A DNA stretch of 64,000 nt from Bradyrhizobium commune (GCF_015624505.1 NZ_CP061379.1:5828001-5892000); one strand, 5' to 3'; shown: positions 26,168 through 34,993, counted from the first letter of the stretch. The notes: generated by a model from the sequence alone, not told the origin. Translations and numbers: made by a program.

Positions 26168-26453
26168 CGAGGTAGACAGCAGCCTCGTCATTGCGCTGGA
26201 TAGGCGTGCCGAAGGTGGGGAGGTTGATCGTGTTCTTCGCACCAGGCCTGCTCGCACATTCGCACCTGAACATACGCACTGTTCTCCCGGTAACGGGGTC
26301 AAGCATAGCCCGAACGTGTGCGAGCTTCTTTCCACACAGGTTGCAGGATCCGACGCGGCCGGGGTCGTAGCTGGAAAAAACTTCGTTCTTAAATTCGTTG
26401 TTCACGGCGATTTCCACAAAGAGGCGCCATTCTATAAGTGACAAAGTGAACAT
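26064..26453 (-). CDS. zinc-ribbon protein with CxxC motifs
   Basis: 129 residues. The core 'CNLCGKKLAHVRAMLDPVTG' and 'TVRMFRCEC' has a C-x2-C...C-x-C arrangement typical of a small rhizobial zinc-ribbon family. The last ~35 residues overlap the opposite-strand gene at 25988-26167, so the true C-terminus may be shorter or altered. The ATG at 26453 has GGAACGA upstream. Confidence 0.5.
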   Translation of the reverse strand: MFTLSLIEWRLFVEIAVNNEFKNEVFSSYDPGRVGSCNLCGKKLAHVRAMLDPVTGRTVRMFRCECASRPGAKNTINLPTFGTPIQRNDEAAVYLATLLQADSEAEGRSLAPVWLQASDRLLLVAKAAL

Positions 26454-26632
26454 TCGTTCCATCAAAGGCTTCAGAAGCCACAATCTGGGTAGGTCTAGCA
26501 TGGGCCGGCTGCCGATAGAATTTGCGTCCGAACTGGCTGGATGGGAGCGGATGTTGCAACGTAGTTCAGGCTGGAACGATTTGTCGCATCCGCCCGTTTG
26601 CTTTCATCTACAACGTAGCTTGGAGCAGAACG

Positions 26633-26887
26633 ATGAGGAAGTTTTTGTTTGTTGCCGCGCTTGTTAGCGCTGTCGCCGCGCCCGCATTCGCGGAAGAGAT
26701 AGGGGTCCGGGCGGGTCCGGTTGGTGCAGGCGTCACGGTCGGCGAGACCCGTGATCGCCCAGTCGAGCGTGATCACACCACGGTCGTGAAGGAGCGCGAG
26801 CCCACGACTGAGAGTAAGACCGTCATCAAGAAGGAAGACAGTGACGGCAATCGAGAAAAAACCGTCATTCATCACGACAATGACTAA
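26633..26887 (+). CDS. small periplasmic protein
   Basis: 84 residues with a clear signal peptide ('MRKFLFVAALVSAVAAPAFA', cleaved before 'EEIG'), then a charged region ('TVVKEREPTTESKTVIKKED') ending 'VIHHDND'. No domain is known. The ATG at 26633 is preceded by GGAG and a strong terminator follows the stop by 6 bp. Confidence 0.7.
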   Translation: MRKFLFVAALVSAVAAPAFAEEIGVRAGPVGAGVTVGETRDRPVERDHTTVVKEREPTTESKTVIKKEDSDGNREKTVIHHDND

Positions 26888-26892
26888 GGCGC

Positions 26893-26918
26893 AAAAGCCC
26901 CGGTTAACCGGGGCTTTT
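26893..26918 (+). terminator. intrinsic terminator
   Basis: A perfect 13-bp inverted repeat (AAAAGCCCCGGTT / AACCGGGGCTTTT) ending in a T-run, right after the small periplasmic gene. It is symmetric and could also stop transcription from the other direction. Confidence 0.9.
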
Positions 26919-26929
26919 TAGTTATTTGA

Positions 26930-27120
26930 AGCGCTTGGGCCGCGCGCGCTTAGGATCGTTCATCTCACTTCGCGTCAGCGATCGCCAGCGGACTAAATCA
27001 TAGCTTCCAATCTCATTCCAGGATCGGCCAATAGCGGGCTTTGCACCGAACATGCCTTTGGCGGATGCGCGAATGAAGTGCCCTGTAAGGCGCAGGGCAG
27101 TCTGAACAGACGAATACCAC
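26930..27120 (-). pseudogene. second zinc-knuckle-like fragment, frameshifted
   Basis: A GTG at 27120 (GGAGG upstream) opens 'VVFVCSDCPAPYRALHSR', which stops at 27013, while 'GSYDLVRWRSLTRSE' continues in another frame to about 26925. It is paralogous to 25543-25686. The longer open frame back to 27621 is Pro/Arg-rich and does not look coding. Confidence 0.3.
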
Positions 27121-27716
27121 GCGCGCCGCCTCCGGGCTTGACTCTCGTGTCCTACCCACAGCGGAGAGACGGCCCCGGCTGGGGGGCTTTTGGGGGGCTG
27201 GAGGCCGGGACCGCTCCGCCAGCTCGGCGGCGAGCCAGCAGCAGAACAAGCACTGCGGCGCGCAGCAGTTCCCACCGCGCGCGGATTGTAGTTGCCCGAT
27301 GCAGCGGGGCCGCCGGTTCACGTTGGCTGGACTCGTCGGCTCACCAGGTCGGCGGCAATTTCTTTGGTTCTCGGATCGAGAAATACGAAGGCCGCAACGA
27401 CACGAAATCGTTGCGGCCCGCGCATGATCAAAATGAAACCGGGTAAAAAAGATCCAAGTAAAATATGCAGCCAGCCCCGGTAAGGACGCTTCTAACCGAG
27501 CTTCGTTCCCGACGCGAGTCCTTTTCGCAAGTTCCGAAAATGAAACCGCCAGGTCCCTAATGCAGCTTGGACTGAGTGAGGAAAGGCGGCGCCGGGGGGT
27601 GGCTTCCGCTGGAGGCTCCATGTTAGCAACTTATCGTGCCGTGCAGATCGCGCGGAACGTCGCGGTGCCGGCCGCAGGAGCTTGTCTCTTCAGCGAACGC
27701 CTGCGGTCGTTCGCAG
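27121..27716. other. intergenic with a long perfect hairpin
   Basis: No convincing gene. 27390-27418 forms an 11-bp perfect stem (GGCCGCAACGA with TCGTTGCGGCC) and a CACGAAA loop without a T-run; it may be a bidirectional terminator or RNA element. Confidence 0.4.
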
Positions 27717-27923
27717 TCACGTATCTCCGGGAGGATCGCCGCCGCGATCCGTTCGGCTGGGTTGTTGAGCACGATCTTTGTCCGCTGGTTGCTCTTGGCC
27801 TCGGTCGTCGCGTACAATTCCTTGCTGGGCCCCTGATCGACTCTCAGGCCTCGGCATGCCCGCTTGTCCGCCATGTTTGCCGCCCATGTCCTGGCGGCCT
27901 TCCAAATCGTTTTCTTTTGGCAT
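27717..27923 (-). CDS. small disordered Gly/Arg/Asp-rich protein
   Basis: 68 residues from the ATG at 27923, with GGAG seven bases upstream. The composition is Gly/Gln/Arg/Asp ('GRQDMGGKHGGQAGMPRPES', 'DDRGQEQPADKDRAQQPS'), with no hydrophobic core, resembling stress-related disordered proteins. No family was recognised. Overlapping frames on both strands appear to be shadows. Confidence 0.5.
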   Translation of the reverse strand: MPKENDLEGRQDMGGKHGGQAGMPRPESRSGAQQGIVRDDRGQEQPADKDRAQQPSRTDRGGDPPGDT

Positions 27924-28279
27924 TTTATGCTCCGATGGCTCACGGCGAGATCCTTCGGAACCGCCGGACCGAAGCAAGCTTCGGCGCTTCCCGTGGCACC
28001 GACGATCAACATAGCGGTGCGGTCATTGTCCCAAAGCGGGGCGCAGGCCACGGTTCCAAAGTCATAGCGGTTTCAAGGGGTCGTCATCGGGATGCACACA
28101 CTTGTCCGGGTAATTTGGCGCAATCTTTTTACCCGCCGGCTCCCAGGTCGTCGGGTTACTCACATGGCGTCGCCGATCTCTATGCCGTATCGTGCCGCTA
28201 ACTGTTTGCATCATTGGGCGCGTTCGTCAGCGGGCCCCGTAGTATGAACTATCGATACGGGTGAGCGTCCCCCCTTGGC

Positions 28280-28480
28280 ATGGGAGCTGCGACGTCGAAG
28301 CCAGCCGTTAGGCGTGAAACTTGGTTCAAGTGCTTGTGCATGGAGCGCGACATTCTCAAAAAGTCGATCGCGATCTTTGCCGGAACCCGACATGACCTTC
28401 CGCTTCATCGAGGACCAGCGGGACGCCTAACTGAGCGTTCAACATTTGGTCTATGCATGTGAGCGGCTGGGTTCAAAAGT
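28280..28480 (+). pseudogene. IS3-family transposase remnant (end of OrfA, start of OrfB)
   Basis: One frame reads 'LCMERDILKKSIAIFAG', the hallmark end of IS3-type OrfA ('MERDILKKA..FFA'). In the overlapping frame the ATG at 28392 gives 'MTFRFIEDQRDA' and a stop, the standard OrfB beginning. Everything else of the element is gone. The flanks 27924-28279 hold nothing convincing. Confidence 0.55.
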
Positions 28481-28551
28481 GCACACAAGGGCACGTTTTC
28501 CGATCGACAAACTCTTAGCAATTCTCTGCAAAGCTGATGGCGGAGGAGACA

Positions 28552-28866
28552 ATGCCGAACAGAGACCCGCCGCAAAGGGTCGCCTTTGAGCGACCGTTAC
28601 CTGCTCAAATGATGGCGATCGATGGGACCTGGCAGCGCCCGTGCACAATCAAGGACATCTCTCAGGACGGTGCGACGCTTCTCGCCGAAGCGTCGATCGA
28701 AGGGCTCGCTTTGAAGGAGTTCTTCCTCCTCCTCTCTTCCACAGGCCTTGCTTATCGCCGATGTCAGTTCGAGGGGGTGAACGGAGCCGATATCTTGGTG
28801 AGCTTCTTGCGACCAAACGACAGGTGCAAAAAGATGACGCGCGATCTGGAGCAATTCGTGCGGTGA
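28552..28866 (+). CDS. PilZ-domain-like protein
   Basis: 104 residues. 'PPQRVAFERP' and 'CTIKDISQDGATLLAE' resemble the R-x-x-x-R and (D/N)-x-S-x-x-G signatures of PilZ domains, which bind c-di-GMP. The arginine spacing is not perfect, so binding is uncertain. The start at 28552 is set by GGAGGAG; an ATG at 28537 is possible. It stands alone. Confidence 0.75.
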   Translation: MPNRDPPQRVAFERPLPAQMMAIDGTWQRPCTIKDISQDGATLLAEASIEGLALKEFFLLLSSTGLAYRRCQFEGVNGADILVSFLRPNDRCKKMTRDLEQFVR

Positions 28867-28989
28867 GGGTTTTCAGTTCTTTGACCCGCCGTCGTGCCAT
28901 TGGCGAAGAGTAGGAACCGTGGTGCATCCTTCAATGTTGAAAACCAGCGGTCGTCCCACGGTCGCGGCCTATCATGTTGGAGCACCCAA

Positions 28990-29085
28990 ATGCGATCGCA
29001 GGAATTGAAAATTGCGCTGTTCTTTTCCGGGATCATTGCTGCCGCATGTTTCGGCGCAGCGGCGATCGCGGCCCGGCTCCTCTGA
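28990..29085 (+). CDS. 31-residue single-helix membrane peptide
   Basis: ATG at 28990 with GGAG upstream. 'LKIALFFSGIIAAACFGAAA' is one membrane helix with a short basic N-terminus. No homologue was recognised. The coding nature rests on the ribosome site and hydrophobic pattern. Confidence 0.4.
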   Translation: MRSQELKIALFFSGIIAAACFGAAAIAARLL

Positions 29086-29226
29086 TTTCGGCTCAACCGG
29101 AAAAAAGCCGGCTCTGTTGCGGGCTTCAGACTAGACCAGCAAGCGAGGGTATTATGCATTGGCAGCCTGCAATTCACCAAGTGCGCTCACACGTCGTGCT
29201 GCTGGCGCGCGACTTAGACCGAAAGT

Positions 29227-29514
29227 CTACCCTCCCGTGGCGTCGGTGTGCTGAAGCATGTCTGCCGCTCGACGGCGTTGCCTACGGGCTCGGCAGTCAT
29301 AGCGTTCCAATGCCGCCAGGCGCCGCACCTGTTCCAGGGACGGCGACTGCAGACCCAGCGTTGCAAGCAAGGTTTTTCGTACAAATGCAACTCGCAGCAA
29401 CTGCGCTTGGGCTTGTGCAATTTCGAGCACCGCTATCTGCTGTAACCGGCTGGCGCCTTCCGGGGGCATAAGCTGCGCTAACTTGTATTCCTGTATCCCG
29501 TCTTCGTCTCTCAT
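29227..29514 (-). pseudogene. repeat-family protein, copy C, N-terminally truncated
   Basis: The reading frame 'DGIQEYKLAQLMPPEGAS' through 'QRRRAADMLQHTDATGG' matches copies A and B, but the basic 'EKQIRANREN...' third is replaced by unrelated sequence. The downstream flank (29130-29226) retains short similarities to those of A and B ('agactag', 'aattcacca'), so the element moved or was duplicated together with its 3' flank. Confidence 0.6.
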
Positions 29515-29585
29515 GGAGATCGCGCGCTCCGTGGAGGAACCCCTAAGCCCGATTGGCATTGACATCGCGAAGAGGAGGACTCCGC

Positions 29586-29660
29586 ATGGACGGAATCATT
29601 TATCTCGTTGGCTTGATCGTTATCGTCATGTTCATCTTGTCGCTGCTCGGTCTTCGGTAA
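29586..29660 (+). CDS. 24-residue hydrophobic membrane peptide
   Basis: ATG at 29586 after a perfect AGGAGG. The product 'MDGIIYLVGLIVIVMFILSL' plus LGLR is a single membrane helix. It ends 6 bp before the large membrane protein gene at 29667, mirroring the 23-residue peptide next to the paralogue at 23612. Confidence 0.6.
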   Translation: MDGIIYLVGLIVIVMFILSLLGLR

Positions 29661-29666
29661 GTCTCA

Positions 29667-30551
29667 ATGACCATTGAACCGCTCGCCACGATCGAAACCG
29701 AGACAATGCCTGCAACCGGACTTCCGAAGCCTTGGGGTCTTCAGTGGACACCCATCGTTGTCGGCGCCTTCGTCGCAACGGCGCTCTCGCTGATTTTGGT
29801 TTCATTTGGGACGGCGCTTGGGCTTGGCATGGCCTCCGCCGCGCCAACCTGGAGGGATGCCTCAGTTGCTCTATGGCTGCTGTCAGGTGTTTACTTGATC
29901 TTTCAGTCCCTGATCAGTTTTGGCTGCGGCGGCTATTTCGCCGGGCGTGTTCGACCACCCTACTCGTCCGCAACCGATGATATTAAGACGCGCGACGGAT
30001 TGCATGGGGTCGCTGCATGGGCGCTCGCAGTCTTGATAGGAGCTGTTCTGACCGCCTTGATCGCTGGCGTCGCAACTCGGCCGTCATCAACAACGCAGCC
30101 GCCCTCTGCCACCGAGCCGTCCGTGCTGAGCTACGAGCTGGATCATCTCTTCCGCGCTCCAAGACGGCCGCAGAACGTTGATCTGACAGGCGAGCGCGCT
30201 GAAGCGGCGCGGCTTTTGGCAACCGCTTCGAGCCACACTGGTGTGCTCCCCGAGGATAGGGCTTATCTTGTTCAGCAGGTCTCCGCGCTAACCGCGCTTT
30301 CACCAGCCGATGCGGAGAAGCGAGTAGACACCGCTCTAGCCAATGCCAAGACGGCGATCTCAAGGGCTCGCGCGGCAAGCATCATCCTCGCCTTCTCGAC
30401 TGCTGCGGCTTTATTGTTCGGCGCTGTAGCAGCTTGGGCCGGCGCAGAAGCCGGCGGACGCCACCGCGACGGTGAGCCGATTTCCAGATGGATGGCTCAC
30501 TCCAATCGGTGGCATAAGAGTCGCGTCACGGATCCCCGCCCACTGCCTTAG
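29667..30551 (+). CDS. multi-helix membrane protein, paralogue of 23612-24490
   Basis: 294 residues with four glycine-rich hydrophobic segments (about 28-55, 66-95, 115-140, 233-260). A soluble middle includes 'LPEDRAYLVQQVSALTALSP' and 'ADAEKRVDTALANAKTAISR'. The last part resembles the matching section of the 292-residue protein at 23612. The function is unknown; databases often label such proteins PhnA-like. It is translationally close to the 24-residue peptide. Confidence 0.7.
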   Translation: MTIEPLATIETETMPATGLPKPWGLQWTPIVVGAFVATALSLILVSFGTALGLGMASAAPTWRDASVALWLLSGVYLIFQSLISFGCGGYFAGRVRPPYSSATDDIKTRDGLHGVAAWALAVLIGAVLTALIAGVATRPSSTTQPPSATEPSVLSYELDHLFRAPRRPQNVDLTGERAEAARLLATASSHTGVLPEDRAYLVQQVSALTALSPADAEKRVDTALANAKTAISRARAASIILAFSTAAALLFGAVAAWAGAEAGGRHRDGEPISRWMAHSNRWHKSRVTDPRPLP

Positions 30552-30612
30552 TTCGATTGCTATTAGGGATCGCGGATAGGAGCAGTTGTTCGCGATCTTC
30601 GTGCTTCAATCG

Positions 30613-30783
30613 CTACCTCGACAATTCATTGCGGACCGCTGCAGCGGAGTTGCCGATTTTATCAACAAGGTGCTGCAGCCTGCTCTTCGTTATGCCGAGT
30701 TCGTGGGTCCAGTATTTGACCTCGTAATCGTCGCTCATGTTGATCTTGCTGCGGTCCGGCTGGACGCGCTTGCCGAAGGGCAT
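30613..30783 (-). CDS. DUF3606-like small protein
   Basis: 56 residues from the ATG at 30783 (GGGAG seven bases upstream). 'DRSKINMSDDYEVKYWTHEL' and 'GITKSRLQHLVDKIGNSAAA' match the DUF3606 pattern (R-x-x-I-N-...-DYE-x-x-x-W...), a small helical rhizobial family without known function. The opposite-strand frames over it are shadows. 30784-31259 shows no other gene. Confidence 0.7.
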   Translation of the reverse strand: MPFGKRVQPDRSKINMSDDYEVKYWTHELGITKSRLQHLVDKIGNSAAAVRNELSR

Positions 30784-31259
30784 CCCACGTCTCCCATCGG
30801 GGAGAACCTTAATCGTCTGTCGATGTCCCTAAAAACGATGCCTCTGCCCATGCCGTCGACAAACGGCAAACTCCCGAACCCAGGTAGCTCGCAGTCTTGT
30901 CAGTGTCTTGGGACAATTCTAATTCGTCTGTCGAGGCGCGATGTCGCTTTGTCCCGCAAATGTCCCCCCGGAATGTCCCCTCGCCAACACTCCATTGCCG
31001 GTGGGTCTTGCTATCGTGGTGCTGACCGTCACGTCCGAGGTGGCTCACAGTCAAGAACGCGGTCGCCAGTATCTTGGAGGCACGTCGAATTCGTCTCATC
31101 GAGGCACGATGGTACCCGTCCGGCGACGGCCCTTGGCTAGGTCCCCTTTGGACGGAACGGGACGCGCGGCACCCGGATGCGATGACTACTTGCGCCATGC
31201 TATCAGGCAGCGATAATCGCCCGGAGAAGCCCCTCCCGGAGAAGCCCCAGGAGCTTTCT

Positions 31260-31691
31260 ATGATCCGCGCCTACTTCAATGCTCCCGGCTACCGCGCTGT
31301 CCGGTTCGACGCCTCGCCATGGTTCGAGATGGCGGGACTCAATGATATCCGCAGGCTCGTCGACAAGAAGTGGAGCGGCAAGCCGGCCGAAAAGGCTGCC
31401 AAGGGGGTAATTGAATTCGACGGCTACACCGAGCTCTACGATACCCTGGTCTGGGCACGGACCCACGACGGCATTGACGGTGCGCCGTTAGAGCCCGAGT
31501 ACCATATTGACCCGGCGGACGGGCTGGCTTGGCTCGCTTACAATCGCCCGGAAGTCCACGAGGCGATCCTGACGGAATTTGGCGGAGATGTCGCCGCCTG
31601 CGAGCGCTCCAAGGCCGACTGGGCGGATCCGAGGGATCCTGACGAGACCACCTATCTCCGCTGCACCGAAGAGCGTCCGGCGTACCGGTAG
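31260..31691 (+). CDS. hypothetical protein
   Basis: 143 residues with the ATG at 31260 and AGGAG eight bases upstream. It looks like a compact soluble protein: 'DASPWFEMAGLNDIRRLVDK', 'DTLVWARTHDGIDGAPLEPE', 'DPADGLAWLAYNRPEVHEA'. I do not recognise the family. It lies next to the IS66 fragment, and the open frame extending to 31074 lacks a ribosome site. Confidence 0.55.
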   Translation: MIRAYFNAPGYRAVRFDASPWFEMAGLNDIRRLVDKKWSGKPAEKAAKGVIEFDGYTELYDTLVWARTHDGIDGAPLEPEYHIDPADGLAWLAYNRPEVHEAILTEFGGDVAACERSKADWADPRDPDETTYLRCTEERPAYR

Positions 31692-31739
31692 GAGTTGGTC
31701 TGCTGCCCTGCAATCCCGAGGCTCGGGTCGCTTAGCTAG

Positions 31740-33377
31740 GCGGATGGCTGACTCCGCTCAAGCCGCGTGAGCGTGGTTCTGACGGCGCCAGTTCCAAGGC
31801 AGGAGTTGGTGGATGCGCTTGGCAGGGTGATCCGGTAGGCGGGCCAGCACGTCGGCGAGCCAAGCCTGTGGATCGATGTCGTTGAGCTTGGCGCTGGCAA
31901 CGAGGGTGTAGATCGCAGCTGCACGCCGGCCGCCCTCATCGGAGCCGGCGAAGGTCCAGTTTCTTCTTCCTACGGCGACCGCCCGTAGCTCGCGTTCGGC
32001 GGCGTTGTTCGACATGCAAAGCCGTCCATCGTCGAGAAAGCGGGTAAATGCATCCCACCGGCTGAGGCAGTAATTGATCGCCTTGGCCGTATCGTTGCTC
32101 CTGGAGAGCTTGGCGCGCTGTTCGCGCAGCCACGCTTCCAGCTCGACGAGCAGTGGGCGGCTACGTTCCTGGCGCACCCGCAATCGATCCTGTGCAGCAA
32201 GACCGTTGATCTCACGCTCGATAGCGAACAGGACATCGATGCGCTTGACCGCTTCGGCCGCGATCGGCGCCTTGGTGAGCCGTGCCAGATCAAAGAACTT
32301 GCGCCTACCGTGCGCCCAACACGCGGCCTCGATGATCGGGCCGCCTTTGCGATTGGGCTCGTAAAGCCTGCTGAAGCCGGCATACGCGTCGGCCTGCATC
32401 AGTCGGGCATAGCCCGCCAGATGCTCACCGCCACGATCAGGCGAGTAGAAGAATACGGCCGCCGGCGGATCCCGCCCAGCAAACGGGCGATCGTCGCGTA
32501 CGTAGGTCCAGAGCCGGCCGGTCCTGGTCTTACCCTTGGCCAGGACCGGCACCGTGGTGTCGTCGGCGTGGATGCGCTCGGCTGCAAAGACATGGCTCCG
32601 GATCACGTCAACCAGAGGCGTCAAGGTTGCCGCGGAGGCACCCACCCAGTCCGCCAACGTAGATACCTCGAGGTCGATGCCTTCACGGTGGTAGACGTCG
32701 CTCTGACGATTGAGCGGTAGGTGCAGGCCGTACTTGGCAAAGAGAACATGGGCCAGCAGCTTGGGCCCTGCACGCCCGCGCGCAATCGGATGCGAGGGGG
32801 CCGGCGGCTGGGTAATCGCTTCGCAGGCCCGGCAGACGAGCTTCTCCCGCACGTGCTGGATCACCTTCCATTGGCGCGGAATGAGCTCCAGCATCTCGGT
32901 CACATCCTCGCCGATCTTGCGCAATCGGTTGTCGCCGCAGCACGGACAGCTCGCAGGCACCGGATAGACAATGCGCTCCCGAGGCAAATGCTCCGGCAGC
33001 GGCCGGCGCGCCGGCCTGCGGCGCTCGAACGATGGCACCGCAATCTTCTCGGCTGCCACCTGCGCTGCGGTATCAATTTGCGCTGCGTTCTCCTCCAGGT
33101 CGGCGAGTTGCAGCTCGAGCTGGTCCAGCAATGCGCCTCGCTCGGAGGACTGTCCGAACTGCTCTTGCCGGAGCTTCTTGATCGTGAGGGCGTGCGCGAT
33201 CTGATCGTGTTCTGCCAGGATCAGGCTGCAACCACAACGTGAAGTTCGCAGCTGAGTACGTCGGCTGATGGCAGGACGAGATCCGGCTTTCACAGCATGA
33301 GCCGCGGTTCGTCTGCAGGGCATGCGGCATGCGGGGGCGATCATAATCGCAGGCAGCAACAGCACAGAACGTGCCAT
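31740..33377 (-). mobile_element. IS66-type element, 5'-truncated
   Basis: Only the TnpC gene is present. The IS66 accessory genes tnpA and tnpB, expected upstream at higher coordinates, are absent, and the TnpC N-terminus is replaced. Terminal repeats were not identified, so the bounds are approximate. Confidence 0.6.
31758..33377 (-). CDS. tnpC: IS66-family transposase TnpC, altered N-terminus
   Basis: From about residue 52 ('LILAEHDQIAHALTIKKLRQ', then 'FGQSSERG') to the end 'RIHQLLPWNW' the protein follows IS66 TnpC. It has the zinc motif 'CPCCGDNRLRKIGEDVTEML', the DDE residues in 'IHADDTTVPV', 'QADAYAGF' and 'NNAAERELR', and 'TFAGSDEGGRRAAAIYTL'. The first ~50 residues (Arg/Pro-rich) do not belong to the family, so the 5' end has recombined or frameshifted. 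Without TnpA/TnpB it is probably immobile. Confidence 0.8.
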   Translation of the reverse strand: MARSVLLLPAIMIAPACRMPCRRTAAHAVKAGSRPAISRRTQLRTSRCGCSLILAEHDQIAHALTIKKLRQEQFGQSSERGALLDQLELQLADLEENAAQIDTAAQVAAEKIAVPSFERRRPARRPLPEHLPRERIVYPVPASCPCCGDNRLRKIGEDVTEMLELIPRQWKVIQHVREKLVCRACEAITQPPAPSHPIARGRAGPKLLAHVLFAKYGLHLPLNRQSDVYHREGIDLEVSTLADWVGASAATLTPLVDVIRSHVFAAERIHADDTTVPVLAKGKTRTGRLWTYVRDDRPFAGRDPPAAVFFYSPDRGGEHLAGYARLMQADAYAGFSRLYEPNRKGGPIIEAACWAHGRRKFFDLARLTKAPIAAEAVKRIDVLFAIEREINGLAAQDRLRVRQERSRPLLVELEAWLREQRAKLSRSNDTAKAINYCLSRWDAFTRFLDDGRLCMSNNAAERELRAVAVGRRNWTFAGSDEGGRRAAAIYTLVASAKLNDIDPQAWLADVLARLPDHPAKRIHQLLPWNWRRQNHAHAA

Positions 33378-33473
33378 CCTGCCGAGACCTGCAATTAGGA
33401 ATTCGGAGCCGCTCGACTAATCTCCTATGTCATGGTTGTATAACGTTACGGCCAAAACCTTTTGGGGAGTAAA

Positions 33474-33722
33474 ATGGGAAACCGCCGCTTGATCAGATTT
33501 CTATTATTGGCATTCATGATTGCTCCAACTGCCGCCTTAGCTGATTGCCCTCCCAGCGTTGCGCAGCAAACAGTACAAAAAATGAATGCAAAAGGCCGCT
33601 ATTCAGCCCTCCCAGGTGGACTGCAAAAAAATGGCATGAAGGGCCAAAATGTCACGTTGATTTCGGTCGGCAACGACCTGGTCGGCTCTTGTTCTAGGCG
33701 AACGTGCAGTTGGCTACCTTAG
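33474..33722 (+). CDS. small exported protein
   Basis: 82 residues with a signal peptide ('LIRFLLLAFMIAPTAALA', cleaved before 'DCPP') and a short mature part with three cysteines. The ATG at 33474 follows GGGGAG. No family was recognised. A stop soon after 'SCSRRTCSWLP' might mean truncation. Confidence 0.55.
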   Translation: MGNRRLIRFLLLAFMIAPTAALADCPPSVAQQTVQKMNAKGRYSALPGGLQKNGMKGQNVTLISVGNDLVGSCSRRTCSWLP

Positions 33723-33959
33723 CCGAGATCAGACCCAAGCGCGCTGCCAACGATCTGCAGCAAAAGGAAAAACCCGCCGACCTGGAAGCCGACGGGAGTT
33801 GGTAAGCCAGATTATTGCGATCGGCGGGCACCGATCGGAGAATCGAACTTAGCATCAGGAGCTCTCTGGCGAAACTTGAAACGGTTCCCGTGATCTGATC
33901 ACAACGCTTGCCTCTAGATCTAGACTCAGGCTTTAATCGTAGCTGCCGGAATTGCTTCT

Positions 33960-34211
33960 GTGGGGGCTAGCGTGCACGGCGAAGCCGGATGCATGATTTG
34001 CAGTCAGCCTCGACTGCTCAAGGCGCTTTTTCCTGTCGCCAAGGGCTTCGAGCTGAAACTCTACCAATGCGCCAGTTGCGCTAGCACTTTGTGGCTTGTC
34101 ACCAGAGTGTCCGCGCCCAATCGGCACAAGGACTGGCTTCTTCCTAGGCCACACGTCGAGACCATCGACGCCGCATTGAAGGCCGCCTCACGTGTGGAAG
34201 GCGTCCACTGA
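33960..34211 (+). CDS. small zinc-ribbon-like protein
   Basis: 83 residues with two Cys pairs ('CMICSQPRLLK', 'YQCASCASTLWLV'), giving C-x2-C...C-x2-C, a likely zinc ribbon. The start is the GTG at 33960 or an internal ATG. No known function. Confidence 0.5.
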   Translation: MGASVHGEAGCMICSQPRLLKALFPVAKGFELKLYQCASCASTLWLVTRVSAPNRHKDWLLPRPHVETIDAALKAASRVEGVH

Positions 34212-34257
34212 ATGGCCCGTTAGCGTGAACGGCGGACTCTGATCGGGAAGATCATCG

Positions 34258-34452
34258 TTACCACATGGCAGGAGGATTCAGGGCTCTGCGTCCCGCCGCT
34301 TTCAGGGCATCTGTCGAAAGCTCCCCTTGAGCCGCCGCCTCCAGGATCTTCGACGCGACGTGAGTCCTGGCGCCGGTCTCATTGACCGGAATGTTCTCGC
34401 AAACTTCCTCAAGCACCGCTCTGAGCAGAGCAGTCGTTTCCGCACTGAACAT
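34258..34452 (-). CDS. small conserved protein
   Basis: 64 residues: 'TTALLRAVLEEVCENIPVNE' then 'GARTHVASKILEAAAQGELS'. I recognise this as a recurring small helical family in Bradyrhizobium with no function. Monocistronic. Confidence 0.65.
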   Translation of the reverse strand: MFSAETTALLRAVLEEVCENIPVNETGARTHVASKILEAAAQGELSTDALKAAGRRALNPPAMW

Positions 34453-34873
34453 GCACCAACCTCAAAGCACAACGAGAACAAAGAACGCCACGCAAGCGCA
34501 ATATGGTCGCTCGCGGACGTGTTCGTGCATTCCGGTCTGGGCACTGAAATCCCAGGACCGACGATTTGGCACATGTCCGTCAAAGTATTATGACGCTAGG
34601 ATTCTGGCGTTGCAGCTCCGCCCCCGCCCCGCTCGCGAAAGCCGGTCCAGTCCCCGCCTGAGGCTTTCGTTTTCAATAGCAAAGACGCCGCTCGCTTAAA
34701 TGAACGCGAGCGGCGGCTTTCCAGCCCCGAGGGGGATGATGCAAAACCCCGGTATCTAATAAGTTCACCATAGATTGGTAAAGGTTCAATGTCGGTGGGC
34801 AACCCGTAAATTTACGGGCGAGCGCTAGCAACCATTGACTCGCATTGCCAATGACCTCGCCTATCTCAGGATC
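34453..34873. other. intergenic, no gene seen
   Basis: No frame with convincing coding features; open frames on both strands are short and unrelated to known families. Confidence 0.4.
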
Positions 34874-34993
34874 ATGCCCACCGCGTTCGAGTTCTGCCTG
34901 CCCACCGCCGCCAAGACCGTGCCCGACGGCCCCGACTGGATTCACGAGATCAAATATGACGGCTATCGCCTGCGCGTCGAGCGCAACGGCTAG
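34874..34993 (+). pseudogene. ATP-dependent DNA ligase remnant (N-terminus only)
   Basis: The frame 'MPTAFEFCLPTAAKTVPDGP' then 'DWIHEIKYDGYRLRVERNG' contains the nucleotidyl-lysine motif K-Y-D-G-Y-R of LigC/LigD-type ligases, but a TAG follows after 39 residues and no downstream ligase motifs exist. A dead fragment. Confidence 0.7.

Noticed and set aside
27013..27621. A 202-codon minus-strand open frame.
   Set aside because: Only its last ~35 codons resemble a protein family; the rest is Pro/Arg-rich in a GC-rich stretch without a ribosome site.
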